From Tretioscincus oriximinensis (Eukaryota; Chordata; Lepidosauria; Squamata; Gymnophthalmidae): a DNA stretch of 64,000 bases. The notes under the pieces are model-generated. The model ran no database searches and was not told the origin of the DNA. It saw only the letters and a list, made by a program, of their open reading frames with translations. Below, piece after piece: positions 52,501-56,644 of the stretch. The first letter of the stretch is position 1. The number at the start of each line of letters is the position of its first letter. The stretch is from assembly GCA_022410635.1 (NCBI GenBank), contig JAJVDF010000003.1, positions 6,435,207 through 6,499,206 of the forward strand, written 5' to 3'. The translations under genes were made by a program, and so were the position numbers.

Positions 52501-54658
52501 CTGTAACTGCCTTAAAAAACATTGTGCCTTTCAAATTGATGAATATAAAATTTCACCTTTGGGAAAGAAGTGGGTGGGAAGAATTTGCATTTCAGTGCAG
52601 CCACACACTATTTTCTTCATGTTTTTCTCTCACTAGGATGGCACAATTGCCACGTGGTTCAGTGGCTCTCGTGCCATTCCAGTGTAATAGATTTCAGAGA
52701 AATTCCTGTGTTCTTCTGGGTCCAGAAAATCTAGCCATGGGGTCTTGTAGTACTTTATAGAAACTAGCATGTTGTCTATCCTATTTCTTGTAAATCTCTA
52801 AAGTGCTACAAGACCCCCTGGCTAGACATCCTAGCACAAGGAAAGCAGGAAGAGAAGGTATACGGACCTTTTTTTAAAAAATTGGGCAGAAAAGCACCTC
52901 TTGTAGCTGTTTTCTCTGGTATAGTGTGATATATTATGTGCCACCATGTTGGTTTGCACAGCATGCATGTGCATTTAGCCAAATGTATGGCTGTGCATGC
53001 GCTAATTATATTGTTCCAGCTATTTCATGCTGCTGTGAAGAGAACAACAGGAGGTTATGGAAGCCGCTTTTATTCGTTTCAGATTGAGAAAAAGAGATTA
53101 TAAAAACCAGCCTCCTCCACACACGCCTCCCCAGTTTTTCAGGACTAAAGGACGTGTCAGAACAGCATGTAATTTATCTATCTGTTCTGGATATCAAGAT
53201 GCGAAAGCCACCGAGCATAAAATGAGAGCTCAGTTCTAAAGGTTACCAGCTTCATCCATCCATTTCATTTCTATTTTGCAGAATAAAGCTTAAGTGGAAA
53301 AAGTGGAGTGAGCAGAAACGCAGGAGGCCGGAATCTGCACCAGAGGAAGATAAAGAGGAAGCTGCTCAGGTGAAACTTATGGCAGTCCTTATTCAAGAAG
53401 GTCCAAGTTGGCGCTAAATTGACACTCAGCCAGATGTTTTGTTCCCAATATTTTGTGCCAGTCCAGTGGAATATGGTTTTTGCCATCTGCATGCCAGTGT
53501 CAACTATGGCAAGACCAATTTGGGGCCTGTCATAGTCTATATTAGCATGGAGATGGCAGGGCCTTATTCCAAAATATAGCCCAGAATAAAGCTCAGCATG
53601 AATCCACCCTTAGTTACCAGATCAATCTGGTTAATTCATTGTTCTTTGCACCTGTCCATAGCCAACACTGGGTTCACACACATGCTGTTTTCTTCACACT
53701 TTCCTTACTCTAGGGTGGTGTGATTTCCACACAGTTTGGCAACACTAATGACATTCTAGCATAAGGAAAGTGTGAACTAAAAGTATGCATCATGTTTAGA
53801 AAAACTCCAGGTGAAAGCAGCTTTTGTAGTGCATTTCATTAATATAGCACAATATACTATGTCTGGGTGTCATGCGCATGTGCAGTCAATTAAAAGTGCA
53901 GTTGTACATGTGCAAATGCTGGTATTGCTGCACATCTTGGATTTTCACATTGATGAAATCGCCAGATGAGTCATATCAGAGACCGTTGACACGGTAAGGT
54001 CAGGGTGCATTCCTCGCACCACTGCCACAGTCTCGTGTGTATGTAATCACTTGATTAAATGATTATTGCTTGTATGATGAGGAAGGCATGCGTGTGGATG
54101 CACCCAAGACTTTGGGCAGATGTTTTCCTCAATAGGCTTTCTCTTGGGAAGCCTAACACTGTTCCTTGAAATGGGGCAAGCAGGTTCCTGGATAAGGCAG
54201 GATAGAGCACTTTCCAAAATGGCTAATAAAGCAGCCAACCCCCTCTGTGGAGCATATGGGACCTTTCATTGTTTGGGACCATACATTCATTGCAATGTAT
54301 CATTGGGAGGGAGGAGAAATCAGAGCCGAGTGCTATTAATATGGTAGCCAGTATATGGACCTTGCCTGGGAAAATGCTACTATGATCCTTATCAACCCTT
54401 ATGGCACTTCATACCTCTCCTTATATAAACTGTTGGACACCAGTAATGAGCTGTTAGATCTTGGGGGTTTCCCTGGGTCAACCAGGTTTGATATTTGACT
54501 GAGATGCTTGGATGTTCCTACAGTTGAATGAACTGAATGCAGAGACATCACCACCACCTGGACGCTTCTGCCTCTCCTACAGAAGGCTTCAAACAAAGGC
54601 CAATACTCCACCTGATCCAGAAGAGCCTCCTACACAGAGTCATACAAGCATTTTGTGA
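19496..54658 (+). CDS. SIGLEC1: SIGLEC1 (sialoadhesin/CD169), whole spliced coding span, 21 exons
   Basis: This gene encodes a type I membrane lectin of the Siglec family, expressed on macrophages in mammals, which binds sialylated glycans on other cells, vesicles and pathogens. I joined 21 GT-AG exons: 19496-19547, 21321-21680, 23200-23496, 25735-25998, 26584-26838, 28853-29152, 30730-30984, 31546-31848, 33388-33642, 35409-35711, 36212-36472, 37407-37712, 39214-39465, 40669-40974, 42318-42569, 44150-44452, 47523-47777, 48645-48947, 51336-51444, 53282-53369 and 54524-54658. They total 5214 nt, an exact multiple of three, giving 1737 residues, close to mammalian sialoadhesin. The order is signal peptide, one V-set domain, 16 C2-set domains, membrane helix, tail. 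From domain 4 on, domains alternate between a WYKN type and a YPPR/YAPR type, as in mammals. CD22 and other siglecs have far fewer domains. The first and last exons are the least certain. Confidence 0.95.
19694..19965. mobile_element. palindromic MITE pair, GCCTTATTCTGGG family (intron 1)
   Basis: ggctctttctgcattaagcc then ttattctgagctttatcttg, and again tggccctttccgcatgtctt with actatggcaggcctatgta, indicate two overlapping or nested copies in intron 1. Confidence 0.6.
20160..20240 (+). mobile_element. CR1 3' end
   Basis: gggggttggacctggtgaac then ggtcccttccaactctatga ends in attctatga, the classic 3' terminus of amniote CR1 elements. Confidence 0.75.
20480..20672. mobile_element. possible pogo/Tigger-like short element (intron 1)
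   Basis: aaaaccccattataacaaat near the left end and tttataacagggcttcactt near the right end are imperfect inverted repeats around a degenerate core with ttataatgaaattttgttat. Tentative family assignment. Confidence 0.45.
21080..21298 (+). repeat. lizard tRNA-derived SINE, GAGCCAGTTTGG type (intron 1)
   Basis: Head gagccagtttggtgcagtga with a box-B-like cggtttgattcc, body tttctcagctccacctactt and cacagggtgtctgttgtgga. It ends about 20 nt before the V-set exon, with its tail merging into that exon's acceptor region. Confidence 0.85.
21321..21680 (+). CDS. SIGLEC1: SIGLEC1 exon 2: V-set sialic-acid-binding domain (d1)
   Basis: This domain makes the glycan contact. It reads ALASWSV at the start, then [23 protein letters not shown] and [13 protein letters not shown], all close to mammalian sialoadhesin. 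The essential Arg is codon 21617-21619, the N-terminal Trp is 21332-21334 and the G-strand Trp is 21644-21646, so all three known sialic-acid contacts are retained. The Cys in LIPC should pair with the Cys in NCTL, the unusual within-sheet disulfide of siglecs. The Cys in SSC should pair with domain 2. Phase 1 at both ends. Confidence 0.97.
21860..22093. mobile_element. Tc1/mariner-type MITE, 234 bp (intron 2)
   Basis: Flanked by TA on both sides (21858-21859, 22094-22095). Left end cagggtgcttcaaaaaaatg is mirrored by ttttttgaagcaccctg at the right. The interior is also largely palindromic (gtagaaaatttatttactgt versus acagtaaataaattttctat). Related partial copies are at 60636-60800 and about 61048-61216. 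No transposase. Confidence 0.8.
22120..22650. repeat. mixed repeats in intron 2
   Basis: A (GTTA/GTTC)n stretch followed by the reverse complement of a SINE tail (cctgccccatacctgaagga), then an interspersed-repeat copy (tctagcaagggggtctcgta) and a partial GCCTTATTCTGGG MITE (about 22495-22650). Confidence 0.6.
23200..23496 (+). CDS. SIGLEC1: SIGLEC1 exon 3: C2-set domain 2
   Basis: Begins [11 protein letters not shown] after a GCAG acceptor and ends at LKVKR before a GTGAGT donor. [11 protein letters not shown] and ILSCVV hold the canonical Cys pair plus an extra Cys (in PYVC) that in siglecs bonds to domain 1 and fixes the d1-d2 geometry. SLQWLGY supplies the core Trp. Phase 1 at both ends. 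Confidence 0.95.
24600..24940 (+). mobile_element. CR1-type LINE 3' end (intron 3)
   Basis: ttcacccagaggatcatcga, tgggttggtctctgtgtgaa and tgccctgattcagcaggact are standard CR1 3' words in plus orientation. Confidence 0.75.
24950..25060. mobile_element. MITE remnant, GCCTTATTCTGGG family
   Basis: tgtagactatgacaggcccc and tgtagactatggcaggccct occur close together, representing the centre of the foldback element. Confidence 0.55.
25071..25466 (+). repeat. tRNA-derived SINE with CTTCTG tail (intron 3)
   Basis: Best full-length copy: head aggcacggatagctcagtcg with box-B-like gggtttcgaagccc, body ctagccaacccagctattcg, 3' end ggtgagaaaagcggggtata, then a (TTCTGC)n microsatellite at about 25366-25466. 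The polymeric Arg/Ser or Lys frames there are artefacts. Confidence 0.88.
25735..25998 (+). CDS. SIGLEC1: SIGLEC1 exon 4: C2-set domain 3
   Basis: Starts [10 protein letters not shown] after a C-rich tract and CTAG acceptor. [17 protein letters not shown] and [10 protein letters not shown] give the two cysteines, core Trp and Y-x-C motif of a C2 domain. NSS is a likely N-glycosylation site. Matches sialoadhesin domain 3. Donor TTTT/GTAAGT, phase 1 at both ends. Confidence 0.95.
26108..26281. mobile_element. foldback MITE (family C) in intron 4
   Basis: gataaaatccaggatagaac on the left is mirrored by atcctggattttatttggta on the right. The whole intron is only 585 bp, so this element makes up about a third of it. 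Confidence 0.75.
26584..26838 (+). CDS. SIGLEC1: SIGLEC1 exon 5: C2-set domain 4
   Basis: [16 protein letters not shown] opens the domain. [17 protein letters not shown] and [11 protein letters not shown] show the Cys pair and core Trp. This is the first of the WYKN-type domains that recur at every second exon. 255 nt, phase 1 at both ends, donor GTAAGT. Confidence 0.95.
26839..28852. other. intron 5 content
   Basis: Contains a partial GCCTTATTCTGGG MITE (27040-27145), two reverse-orientation SINE/LINE tails (ctatacctgaaggtctcagg near 27700, a similar one near 27500) and a minus-strand CR1 (28070-28545, listed separately). No hidden exon is seen. Confidence 0.5.
28070..28545 (-). mobile_element. 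CR1-type LINE 3' end (intron 5)
   Basis: Reverse complement encodes [17 protein letters not shown] and [20 protein letters not shown], followed by the CR1 3' UTR that ends near cttaagaacataagaacata (8-mer tail). Closely related to the copies at 38.6 and 45.1 kb. Confidence 0.9.
28853..29152 (+). CDS. SIGLEC1: SIGLEC1 exon 6: C2-set domain 5
   Basis: [14 protein letters not shown] starts the domain. [20 protein letters not shown] and [10 protein letters not shown] carry the cysteines of the second recurring domain type (Y-P/A-P linker, CTVDSNP and S-L-x-L-Y motifs). GNAS is a glycosylation sequon. Donor GTAAGT, phase 1 at both ends. Confidence 0.95.
29153..30729. other. intron 6, nothing recognised
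   Basis: AT-rich with no confident repeat or exon; a faint CR1-like or interspersed-repeat trace may lie around 29690-29780. Confidence 0.35.
30730..30984 (+). CDS. SIGLEC1: SIGLEC1 exon 7: C2-set domain 6
   Basis: [36 protein letters not shown] and GSYHCVAQN mark an intact WYKN-type C2 domain. Pyrimidine-rich acceptor ending CCCAG; GTGAGT donor. 255 nt, phase 1 at both ends. Confidence 0.95.
31546..31848 (+). CDS. SIGLEC1: SIGLEC1 exon 8: C2-set domain 7
   Basis: [18 protein letters not shown] opens a Y-P-P-type domain. [19 protein letters not shown] and [10 protein letters not shown] supply both cysteines; KNVT is a sequon. The intron after it holds a degenerate SINE whose CTT tail runs into an assembly gap. 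Confidence 0.95.
31880..32273 (+). repeat. SINE 3' part with long CTT microsatellite and assembly gap (intron 8)
   Basis: A 5'-truncated SINE (aaaagcaagaattgcaagaa, gatggggaagatagaatgtc) runs into a CTT repeat from about 32023 to 32273. Positions 32121-32200 are 80 N, so the true repeat length is unknown. Confidence 0.9.
32918..33124. mobile_element. non-autonomous hAT-type element (intron 8)
   Basis: Begins cagtggtgggcaa and ends gtccaggtctg. The 8-bp flanks gcttagag (32910-32917) and gcttaaag (33125-33132) differ by one base, a hAT-style target duplication. Confidence 0.7.
33388..33642 (+). CDS. SIGLEC1: SIGLEC1 exon 9: C2-set domain 8
   Basis: [37 protein letters not shown] and GNYYCRAEN define a WYKN-type domain with both cysteines. 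NYT is a sequon. Acceptor AATCAG follows a modest pyrimidine tract; donor GTAAGT. Phase 1 at both ends. Confidence 0.95.
33643..35408. other. intron 9 content
   Basis: Nothing recognised except a family C foldback MITE at 35053-35213 (tagggttaccatgtaaaaat; cattaaaagtgtaaacttct). Confidence 0.45.
35409..35711 (+). CDS. SIGLEC1: SIGLEC1 exon 10: C2-set domain 9, second canonical Cys missing
   Basis: [15 protein letters not shown] opens a Y-P-P-type domain. The first Cys is present ([11 protein letters not shown], codon 35477-35479). Where sister domains read EYRC or EYVC, this one reads [13 protein letters not shown]: the F-strand Cys is Val (codon 35654-35656) and the substitution lies inside an N-V-T glycosylation sequon. 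The domain has only one cysteine, so it lacks the usual disulfide. The frame is open and both splice sites are normal, so this is not general decay. Phase 1 at both ends. Confidence 0.94.
35905..36125 (+). mobile_element. CR1-type LINE remnant (intron 10)
   Basis: gaggaacgattaaagaatct, aagagatctgataactgcct and ctctcatagagcagaaggat are decayed CR1 ORF-end words in plus orientation. A short GGAA/GAAG repeat sits at 36082-36108. Confidence 0.6.
36212..36472 (+). CDS. SIGLEC1: SIGLEC1 exon 11: C2-set domain 10
   Basis: [36 protein letters not shown] and [11 protein letters not shown] give an intact WYKN-type domain; ENIS is a sequon. 261 nt, slightly longer than its sisters because of extra residues before the core Trp and near the G strand. 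Donor GTAAGT. Confidence 0.95.
36613..36882. repeat. compound microsatellite TTTA / CATA-CATC / CACATA (intron 11)
   Basis: About 270 bp: TTTG/TTTA units, then alternating catacatg, catccatg and catc blocks, then (ACACAT)n to 36882. It lies about 140 bases after the domain 10 donor. Frames rich in I-H-P or M-D-G here are artefacts. Confidence 0.95.
36975..37290 (+). mobile_element. CR1-type LINE 3' end (intron 11)
   Basis: cattagacatcagaattttt, ccaatggaatagattgccac, aggaggtggtgaattgtcct and gatctcttccaattctaggg define the 3' end of another CR1 subfamily. It stops about 115 bases before domain 11. Confidence 0.75.
37407..37712 (+). CDS. SIGLEC1: SIGLEC1 exon 12: C2-set domain 11
   Basis: [27 protein letters not shown] and [16 protein letters not shown] define a Y-P-P-type domain with both cysteines and an NKT sequon. 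The usual L-Y-K before the C'-D region is IHKQG here. Acceptor CACAG, donor GTGAGT, phase 1 at both ends. Confidence 0.95.
37846..38010. mobile_element. foldback MITE (family C) in intron 12
   Basis: cataaaatccaggatagaac at the left; the right arm is degraded. Same family as 42779-42919. Confidence 0.6.
38620..39182 (+). mobile_element. CR1-type LINE, well preserved 3' end (intron 12)
   Basis: Encodes an intact ORF end ([20 protein letters not shown], then [20 protein letters not shown] and [10 protein letters not shown] with stop at 38970-38972), then the 3' UTR and two TTCTTATG units at its 3' terminus. Good preservation indicates a relatively recent insertion. Confidence 0.93.
39214..39465 (+). 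CDS. SIGLEC1: SIGLEC1 exon 13: C2-set domain 12
   Basis: [41 protein letters not shown] and GSYHCTVKS form a WYKN-type domain with several sequons (NLT, NYT, NSS). A CR1 LINE fragment ends about 35 nt before this exon, almost touching its pyrimidine tract. Confidence 0.95.
39590..40205 (+). mobile_element. two CR1 3' remnants in tandem (intron 13)
   Basis: 39590-39920 (tatcacccagaggatctttg; gattcaggagggctgctg) and 39925-40140 (gatggatgcctacgtactgc; aactagatgggctgtggccc), both in plus orientation. Confidence 0.65.
40669..40974 (+). CDS. SIGLEC1: SIGLEC1 exon 14: C2-set domain 13
   Basis: [37 protein letters not shown] and [18 protein letters not shown] define a Y-P-P-type domain with both cysteines. 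The acceptor (TGGAAG) is purine-rich at -5 to -3 and weaker than its neighbours, but frame, phase and homology agree. Donor GTAAGT. Confidence 0.94.
41340..41580 (+). repeat. SINE 3' portion with CTT/CTC tail (intron 14)
   Basis: cctacccagttatttgaaag, agtccctctgagtgagaaaa and gcagggtataaaaaacacc precede a CTT/CCT-rich microsatellite at 41512-41575. Confidence 0.8.
41655..41835. repeat. inverted pair of an interspersed repeat (intron 14)
   Basis: taagctttcgtagaaacgtc is followed within 40 bases by its inverse tgtctatgaaagcttatgtt, then ttagtctcaaagtgctacca. A longer version of this head-to-head structure is at 61420-61652. Confidence 0.65.
41957..42122. mobile_element. foldback MITE (family C), copy before exon 15
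   Basis: gatagaactttgcaccc-like left arm (agaactttgcccctttagtg) and aggggtccaaagctctagtc on the right; degraded. Confidence 0.55.
42318..42569 (+). CDS. SIGLEC1: SIGLEC1 exon 15: C2-set domain 14
   Basis: [38 protein letters not shown] and [10 protein letters not shown] form a WYKN-type domain. I chose the AG at 42316-42317 over one seven bases downstream because it keeps phase 1 and aligns with SARV/TARV starts of sister domains. Confidence 0.94.
42779..42919. mobile_element. foldback MITE (family C), best copy (intron 15)
   Basis: Left ctaggattatcagataaaat and right attttatctggtaatcctag are near-perfect inverted repeats. Inner arms agaactttgcacctttaatg and cattaaaggtgcaaagctct also pair. 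141 bp, non-coding. Confidence 0.8.
43129..43266. mobile_element. foldback MITE (family C), second copy in intron 15
   Basis: tagggttcccacctaaaatc at the left and tagtttttatgtgggaaccc at the right; ttatacctttaatgagtgtg inside. About 210 bases from the previous copy and 13 bp from its end to the next unmatched sequence. Confidence 0.65.
44150..44452 (+). CDS. SIGLEC1: SIGLEC1 exon 16: C2-set domain 15
   Basis: [41 protein letters not shown] and [13 protein letters not shown] define a Y-A-P-type domain with both cysteines and an NNS sequon. Strong pyrimidine-rich acceptor ending CACAG; GTGAGT donor. Confidence 0.95.
44460..45065 (-). mobile_element. two CR1 3' ends, minus strand (intron 16)
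   Basis: 44460-44790 has the subfamily with catctcgtccagcattatgt. 44843-45065 begins with three catagaat units followed by gagttggaagggacctccgg, the classic CR1 terminus in reverse. Confidence 0.85.
45080..46085 (-). mobile_element. CR1-type LINE, longest copy (intron 16)
   Basis: The reverse complement carries a single open frame of 270 residues (45295-46107) covering the C-terminal part of the CR1 reverse transcriptase [53 protein letters not shown] and [10 protein letters not shown]. The RT catalytic centre and endonuclease are missing, so it is 5'-truncated and not autonomous. It is a repeat, not a host gene. Confidence 0.95.
46095..46810 (+). mobile_element. L1 LINE 3' end interrupted by a MITE (intron 16)
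   Basis: Plus-strand translation before 46375 reads [20 protein letters not shown], the Cys/His motif of the L1 ORF2 tail. After the MITE it continues as [13 protein letters not shown] and ends LRLIYSM-stop near 46800. The two halves are one element split by 46375-46578. Confidence 0.85.
46375..46578. mobile_element. foldback MITE (family A) inserted in L1
   Basis: taggctgaccagatggccct to aggggtcatctgggcagcct, inner arms tttggggtgcctcccagttt and aaaccgggaggaacctcaaa around a T-rich core. Insertion into an already present L1 gives the relative age. Confidence 0.75.
47008..47081. mobile_element. 74-bp palindromic Tc1/mariner-type MITE, copy 1
   Basis: Perfect inverted repeats of 33 bp (ctgctcaaaacaattaaggg outward) around an 8-bp centre, flanked by TA. 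The outer end resembles the inverted repeat of Tc1-like transposons that start CTGCTCAAAA. It lies about 440 bases before exon 17. Confidence 0.85.
47291..47364. mobile_element. 74-bp palindromic MITE, copy 2
   Basis: Same length and layout as 47008-47081, with a few substitutions (ctgttcaaaacaattacggg left; ttgttttgagcag right), TA-flanked, in the same intron. Confidence 0.85.
47523..47777 (+). CDS. SIGLEC1: SIGLEC1 exon 17: C2-set domain 16
   Basis: This exon contains no in-frame ATG, so a start-codon ORF search would miss it. Read in phase 1 it gives [39 protein letters not shown] and [12 protein letters not shown], an intact WYKN-type domain with NLT and NFT sequons. Acceptor CTGACAG, donor GTAAGT. 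The preceding intron, about 3.1 kb, is the longest of the gene and is filled with CR1, L1 and MITE insertions. Confidence 0.95.
47902..48140. mobile_element. pogo/Tigger-like MITE, 239 bp (intron 17)
   Basis: cagtgggacctcagttctcg at the left and gagaaccgaggtcccactg at the right are inverted; TA flanks both sides (47900-47901, 48141-48142). The interior also folds (tattcgaccaggag; ggttttcgaccgtc). Confidence 0.8.
48296..48554 (+). repeat. lizard tRNA-derived SINE, GAGCCAGTTTGG type (intron 17)
   Basis: Full copy: agagccagtttggtgtagtg, box-B-like cggttcgattcccc, gaccttgggtcagtcacagt, end gagaccttcgggtataggac and a (TAAA)n tail. It ends about 90 bases before exon 18. Confidence 0.92.
48645..48947 (+). 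CDS. SIGLEC1: SIGLEC1 exon 18: C2-set domain 17 (membrane-proximal)
   Basis: [41 protein letters not shown] and [13 protein letters not shown] make the last Ig domain, with both cysteines and an NSS sequon. It is the seventeenth domain counting from the V-set. Donor GTAAGT, phase 1. Confidence 0.95.
49263..49875 (+). repeat. two tandem SINEs with CTT tail and short duplication (intron 18)
   Basis: First copy 49263-49682: head gagtggttcagtcgctaagg, body ctagccaacccagctattcg, CTT/CTC tail at 49556-49682. A 31-bp segment (cttgccctctgttggacatg) is then duplicated at 49681-49740. A second, 5'-truncated copy runs to about 49875. One ambiguous base at 49347. Confidence 0.8.
50780..51300 (-). mobile_element. 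CR1-type LINE fragment (intron 18)
   Basis: Starts gagccctgctgaatcaagct and covers the 3' UTR and ORF end in reverse (tcttctggaagtaaattcca). It ends about 35 bases before the transmembrane exon. Confidence 0.85.
51336..51444 (+). CDS. SIGLEC1: SIGLEC1 exon 19: transmembrane segment
   Basis: After a short TLSDLHM linker comes a hydrophobic helix of about 24 residues ([17 protein letters not shown] then GGLVIGL), followed by QSRWSR, the start of a basic stop-transfer region. Acceptor TTACAG, donor CCG/GTAAGT; the exon enters in phase 1 and leaves in phase 2, as expected where Ig exons give way to the tail. Confidence 0.93.
51445..51998. other. intron 19, unclassified sequence
   Basis: 51500-51840 has even composition and minor open frames in reverse, possibly an unrecognised transposon remnant. 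No domain is identified. Confidence 0.3.
51999..52345. mobile_element. non-autonomous hAT-type element (intron 19)
   Basis: Begins cattgatggctaatct and ends aggtttgctatcactg, mirrored ends. The 8-bp flanks acccagag (51991-51998) and acctagag (52346-52353) differ by one base. The body is AT-rich and non-coding. Confidence 0.75.
53282..53369 (+). CDS. SIGLEC1: SIGLEC1 exon 20: juxtamembrane cytoplasmic exon
   Basis: Following TTTTGCAG, the phase 2 junction completes Arg and reads [16 protein letters not shown], strongly basic, then an acidic run [14 protein letters not shown] end it at CAG/GTGAAA in phase 0. If that donor is not used, the frame continues 15 codons into TAA at 53415-53417, giving a shorter tail. 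Both outcomes are possible, perhaps as alternative transcripts. Confidence 0.8.
53470..53612. mobile_element. palindromic MITE, GCCTTATTCTGGG family (intron 20)
   Basis: ctatggcaagaccaatttgg, then gcctgtcatagtctatatta and tagcccagaataaagctcag are the centre and right arm of the foldback. Confidence 0.65.
54524..54658 (+). CDS. SIGLEC1: SIGLEC1 exon 21: terminal cytoplasmic exon with ITIM-like motif (predicted)
   Basis: TTCCTACAG followed by phase 0 sequence gives 44 residues to TGA at 54656-54658. The first part ([13 protein letters not shown]) loosely resembles the end of the mammalian tail. It continues into [11 protein letters not shown], in which LSYRRL (54572-54589) fits the ITIM pattern (I/L/V)xYxx(L/V). 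The C-terminus TSIL fits a class I PDZ ligand. An alternative acceptor inside the exon (CTCCTACAG at 54574-54582) would give a shorter ending without the motif. The placement rests on splice signals, correct phase and weak similarity only. Confidence 0.62.
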   Translation: MNELNAETSPPPGRFCLSYRRLQTKANTPPDPEEPPTQSHTSIL

Positions 54659-55360
54659 GCAACGGAAATGCATTTGGCATGGTTGACGATGGTCAGAGAC
54701 CACTGCCAATCAGTGGTAGAGTAAAAAAGATACAAAGAGGCTTTTGGCTGCCCAAAAGCTTTCTTCTGCTTGATCTAAGGTCCATTTTATGGCTGGATGC
54801 ACATTTGCACGCTATGTAAAATTCCAATTTCCAGCTGATTGCAGATCATTTTTGCAACACATTTTTAAACATCCCTCTCCCTGTCTCTCTTGCATGTGCA
54901 CTTTGGAATGTAAAGTTCCAGGATATAGGAAATATTCCTCTCCTGGTGGTTTTTGGCAAAAGATTGCAGAGGGAGCTGTTCATGCCTCAGACCACCTCTC
55001 ACGCTCCTTGTCATTAAAGTTTAAGTCACAACTGTGGAGAACAGCAATTAAATGTTTCTGGCTTCTCAGCCAGTGACATCAAGCTCAAAACCAATGGCAC
55101 CCGTGCCTCACAGAGCCCATCACATCAGCTCCATCACCTAGGGTGCTATGAAGTCATCTGAAACTATAAGAAGACGCCTGCTGGATCAGGCTGGAACTCA
55201 TCCAGTTTCCCATTTCACACCTTAGCCTACTAGTTGCTTCTGAACAACTCAAGCACTAGCAGAAAACAAAACCTTCAGATGCTGTCTTTTCCTTGCAGCT
55301 AGCTATAAAGATCATAATGTAACAGATAAGATTATTACATTGTAGAACAACTTATTGCCC
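54659..55360. other. 3' flank or UTR of SIGLEC1
   Basis: Mostly unique sequence that could be 3' UTR, with two ATTAAA hexamers. A minus-strand CR1 3' remnant (agacgcctgctggatcaggc) occupies about 55145-55300. Confidence 0.4.
55013..55052 (+). other. candidate poly(A) signals of SIGLEC1
   Basis: Two ATTAAA hexamers (55013-55018 and 55047-55052) lie about 360-390 nt after the predicted stop. An AATAAA at 55603-55608 is inside a retroposon tail and a weaker candidate. No cleavage evidence can be seen from sequence alone. Confidence 0.25.
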
Positions 55361-55618
55361 ATGCCTTCAGATCTGCAGAGGAGACCCTCCTCCCTCTGTG
55401 GCAAAGAAGGTGGGAACTCGGGATAGGGCATTCACCTTGGCAGCCCACAGCCTATGGAACAGACTCCCCCTTGCGCATTCAGAAAACGCTTGAAGACACA
55501 CCTCTTTGGCCAAGAAAATTCCTCTTCCTTCTCCATTTTTAGATGTGGCTGTTTTTAATATGCTACCTGGGACCTTCAGGTATAGGGTGGTATAGAAATG
55601 TAAATAAATAAATATTGA
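55360..55618 (+). mobile_element. LINE 3' end of the L2/CR1 type with TAAA tail
   Basis: The sequence encodes a decayed W-N-x-L-P ... L-K-T-H-L-F terminus (cctatggaacagactccccc; gaagacacacctctttggcc) and ends gaccttcaggtatagggtgg then a TAAA tail. Confidence 0.65.
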
Positions 55619-55889
55619 TGGCACAAGCTGTCATAAGACAAAATAGTATTTGTGTATTGCTGATCTGTTAATAACTGATTGTTTTAATGAACAACTCATT
55701 ATTGAAAACTAATTATTGCATGGGTAAATGGTATAAGATAATTATCTGGTTTCCAATTAATAGCACAGTGCATCTGGGAATTATAATGTGCNTATTGAAA
55801 GTGGTCCTTCAATGCATAAAAGAATGGTATAATTTTGTCTATGCCTACCAGCCCTGAGTGGGTGGGTTTGGACTATAAAATTCATAAAA

Positions 55890-56500
55890 TTGAAATAAAT
55901 TAAAAAACCTTTTAGTACCCAGCCTGACACAGAGGCCTGTCAAGTGCTTCTGGAAATCACCAAGCAAATAACTAGGATAAATATTCCACCTATTTTCAAC
56001 ATTCCAGAAATGGCTTTTCAATCTGGAAGTGATACCTAGGCATCCATTCTAGTAGCCTTTGATACACCTTTCTTTCATGAATGTTTCCATAGGAACATAA
56101 AGGAATACACAGAGAGGCACTCCAATTGCTTCTGGGCATCTCAAGCAGAAGAGAAAAGACAAAACCTTCAACTACTTTCCATTCTCTGTAATTAGCTTTT
56201 AGAGACCTCATGTCTCCCCCTCCAATCTGTAGAAGTATACTGCTCAAAACAATTAAGGGAACAGTTTAACATACACTGTTATGTGAAAGTGTTCCCTTCA
56301 TTGTTTTGAGCAGTATATTTAGATAGCTATTGACAGACCTGTCCTCCATGAATTTGCCCAACTCTCTCTTGATGATATCTAAGCTGATAGCTGTCACTAC
56401 TGACAATAAGTTTCACAGACTGATGACTCTTTGGGTAAAGAATTCCTTCTCTTGTTTGCAAAGTAATTGCAGTTGAAGTTTGTAATAATAATAAAAAGCT
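55890..56500 (-). mobile_element. CR1 remnants with an inserted palindrome
   Basis: Decayed minus-strand CR1 3' UTR and ORF end (atggcttttcaatctggaag; cagactgatgactctttggg), interrupted at 56240-56313 by a 74-bp MITE. The CR1 text resumes directly afterwards. Confidence 0.65.
56240..56313. mobile_element. 74-bp palindromic MITE, copy 3
   Basis: ctgctcaaaacaattaaggg left, ttgttttgagcag right, TA-flanked, same length as copies 1, 2 and 4. It sits inside CR1 sequence. Confidence 0.85.
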
Positions 56501-56644
56501 TTTCATCTGGTTCCTAAACTTCCCAACAAATATTGCTAGCACCATACCTTGTTTCAACAGAGTATATCTAGCTTCTGCTTGTCTGCGTTTTGGGGAAGAC
56601 TAGGAGACTAATGAAACTACCTAGAAAGTAAGTAATTTCTTTTA

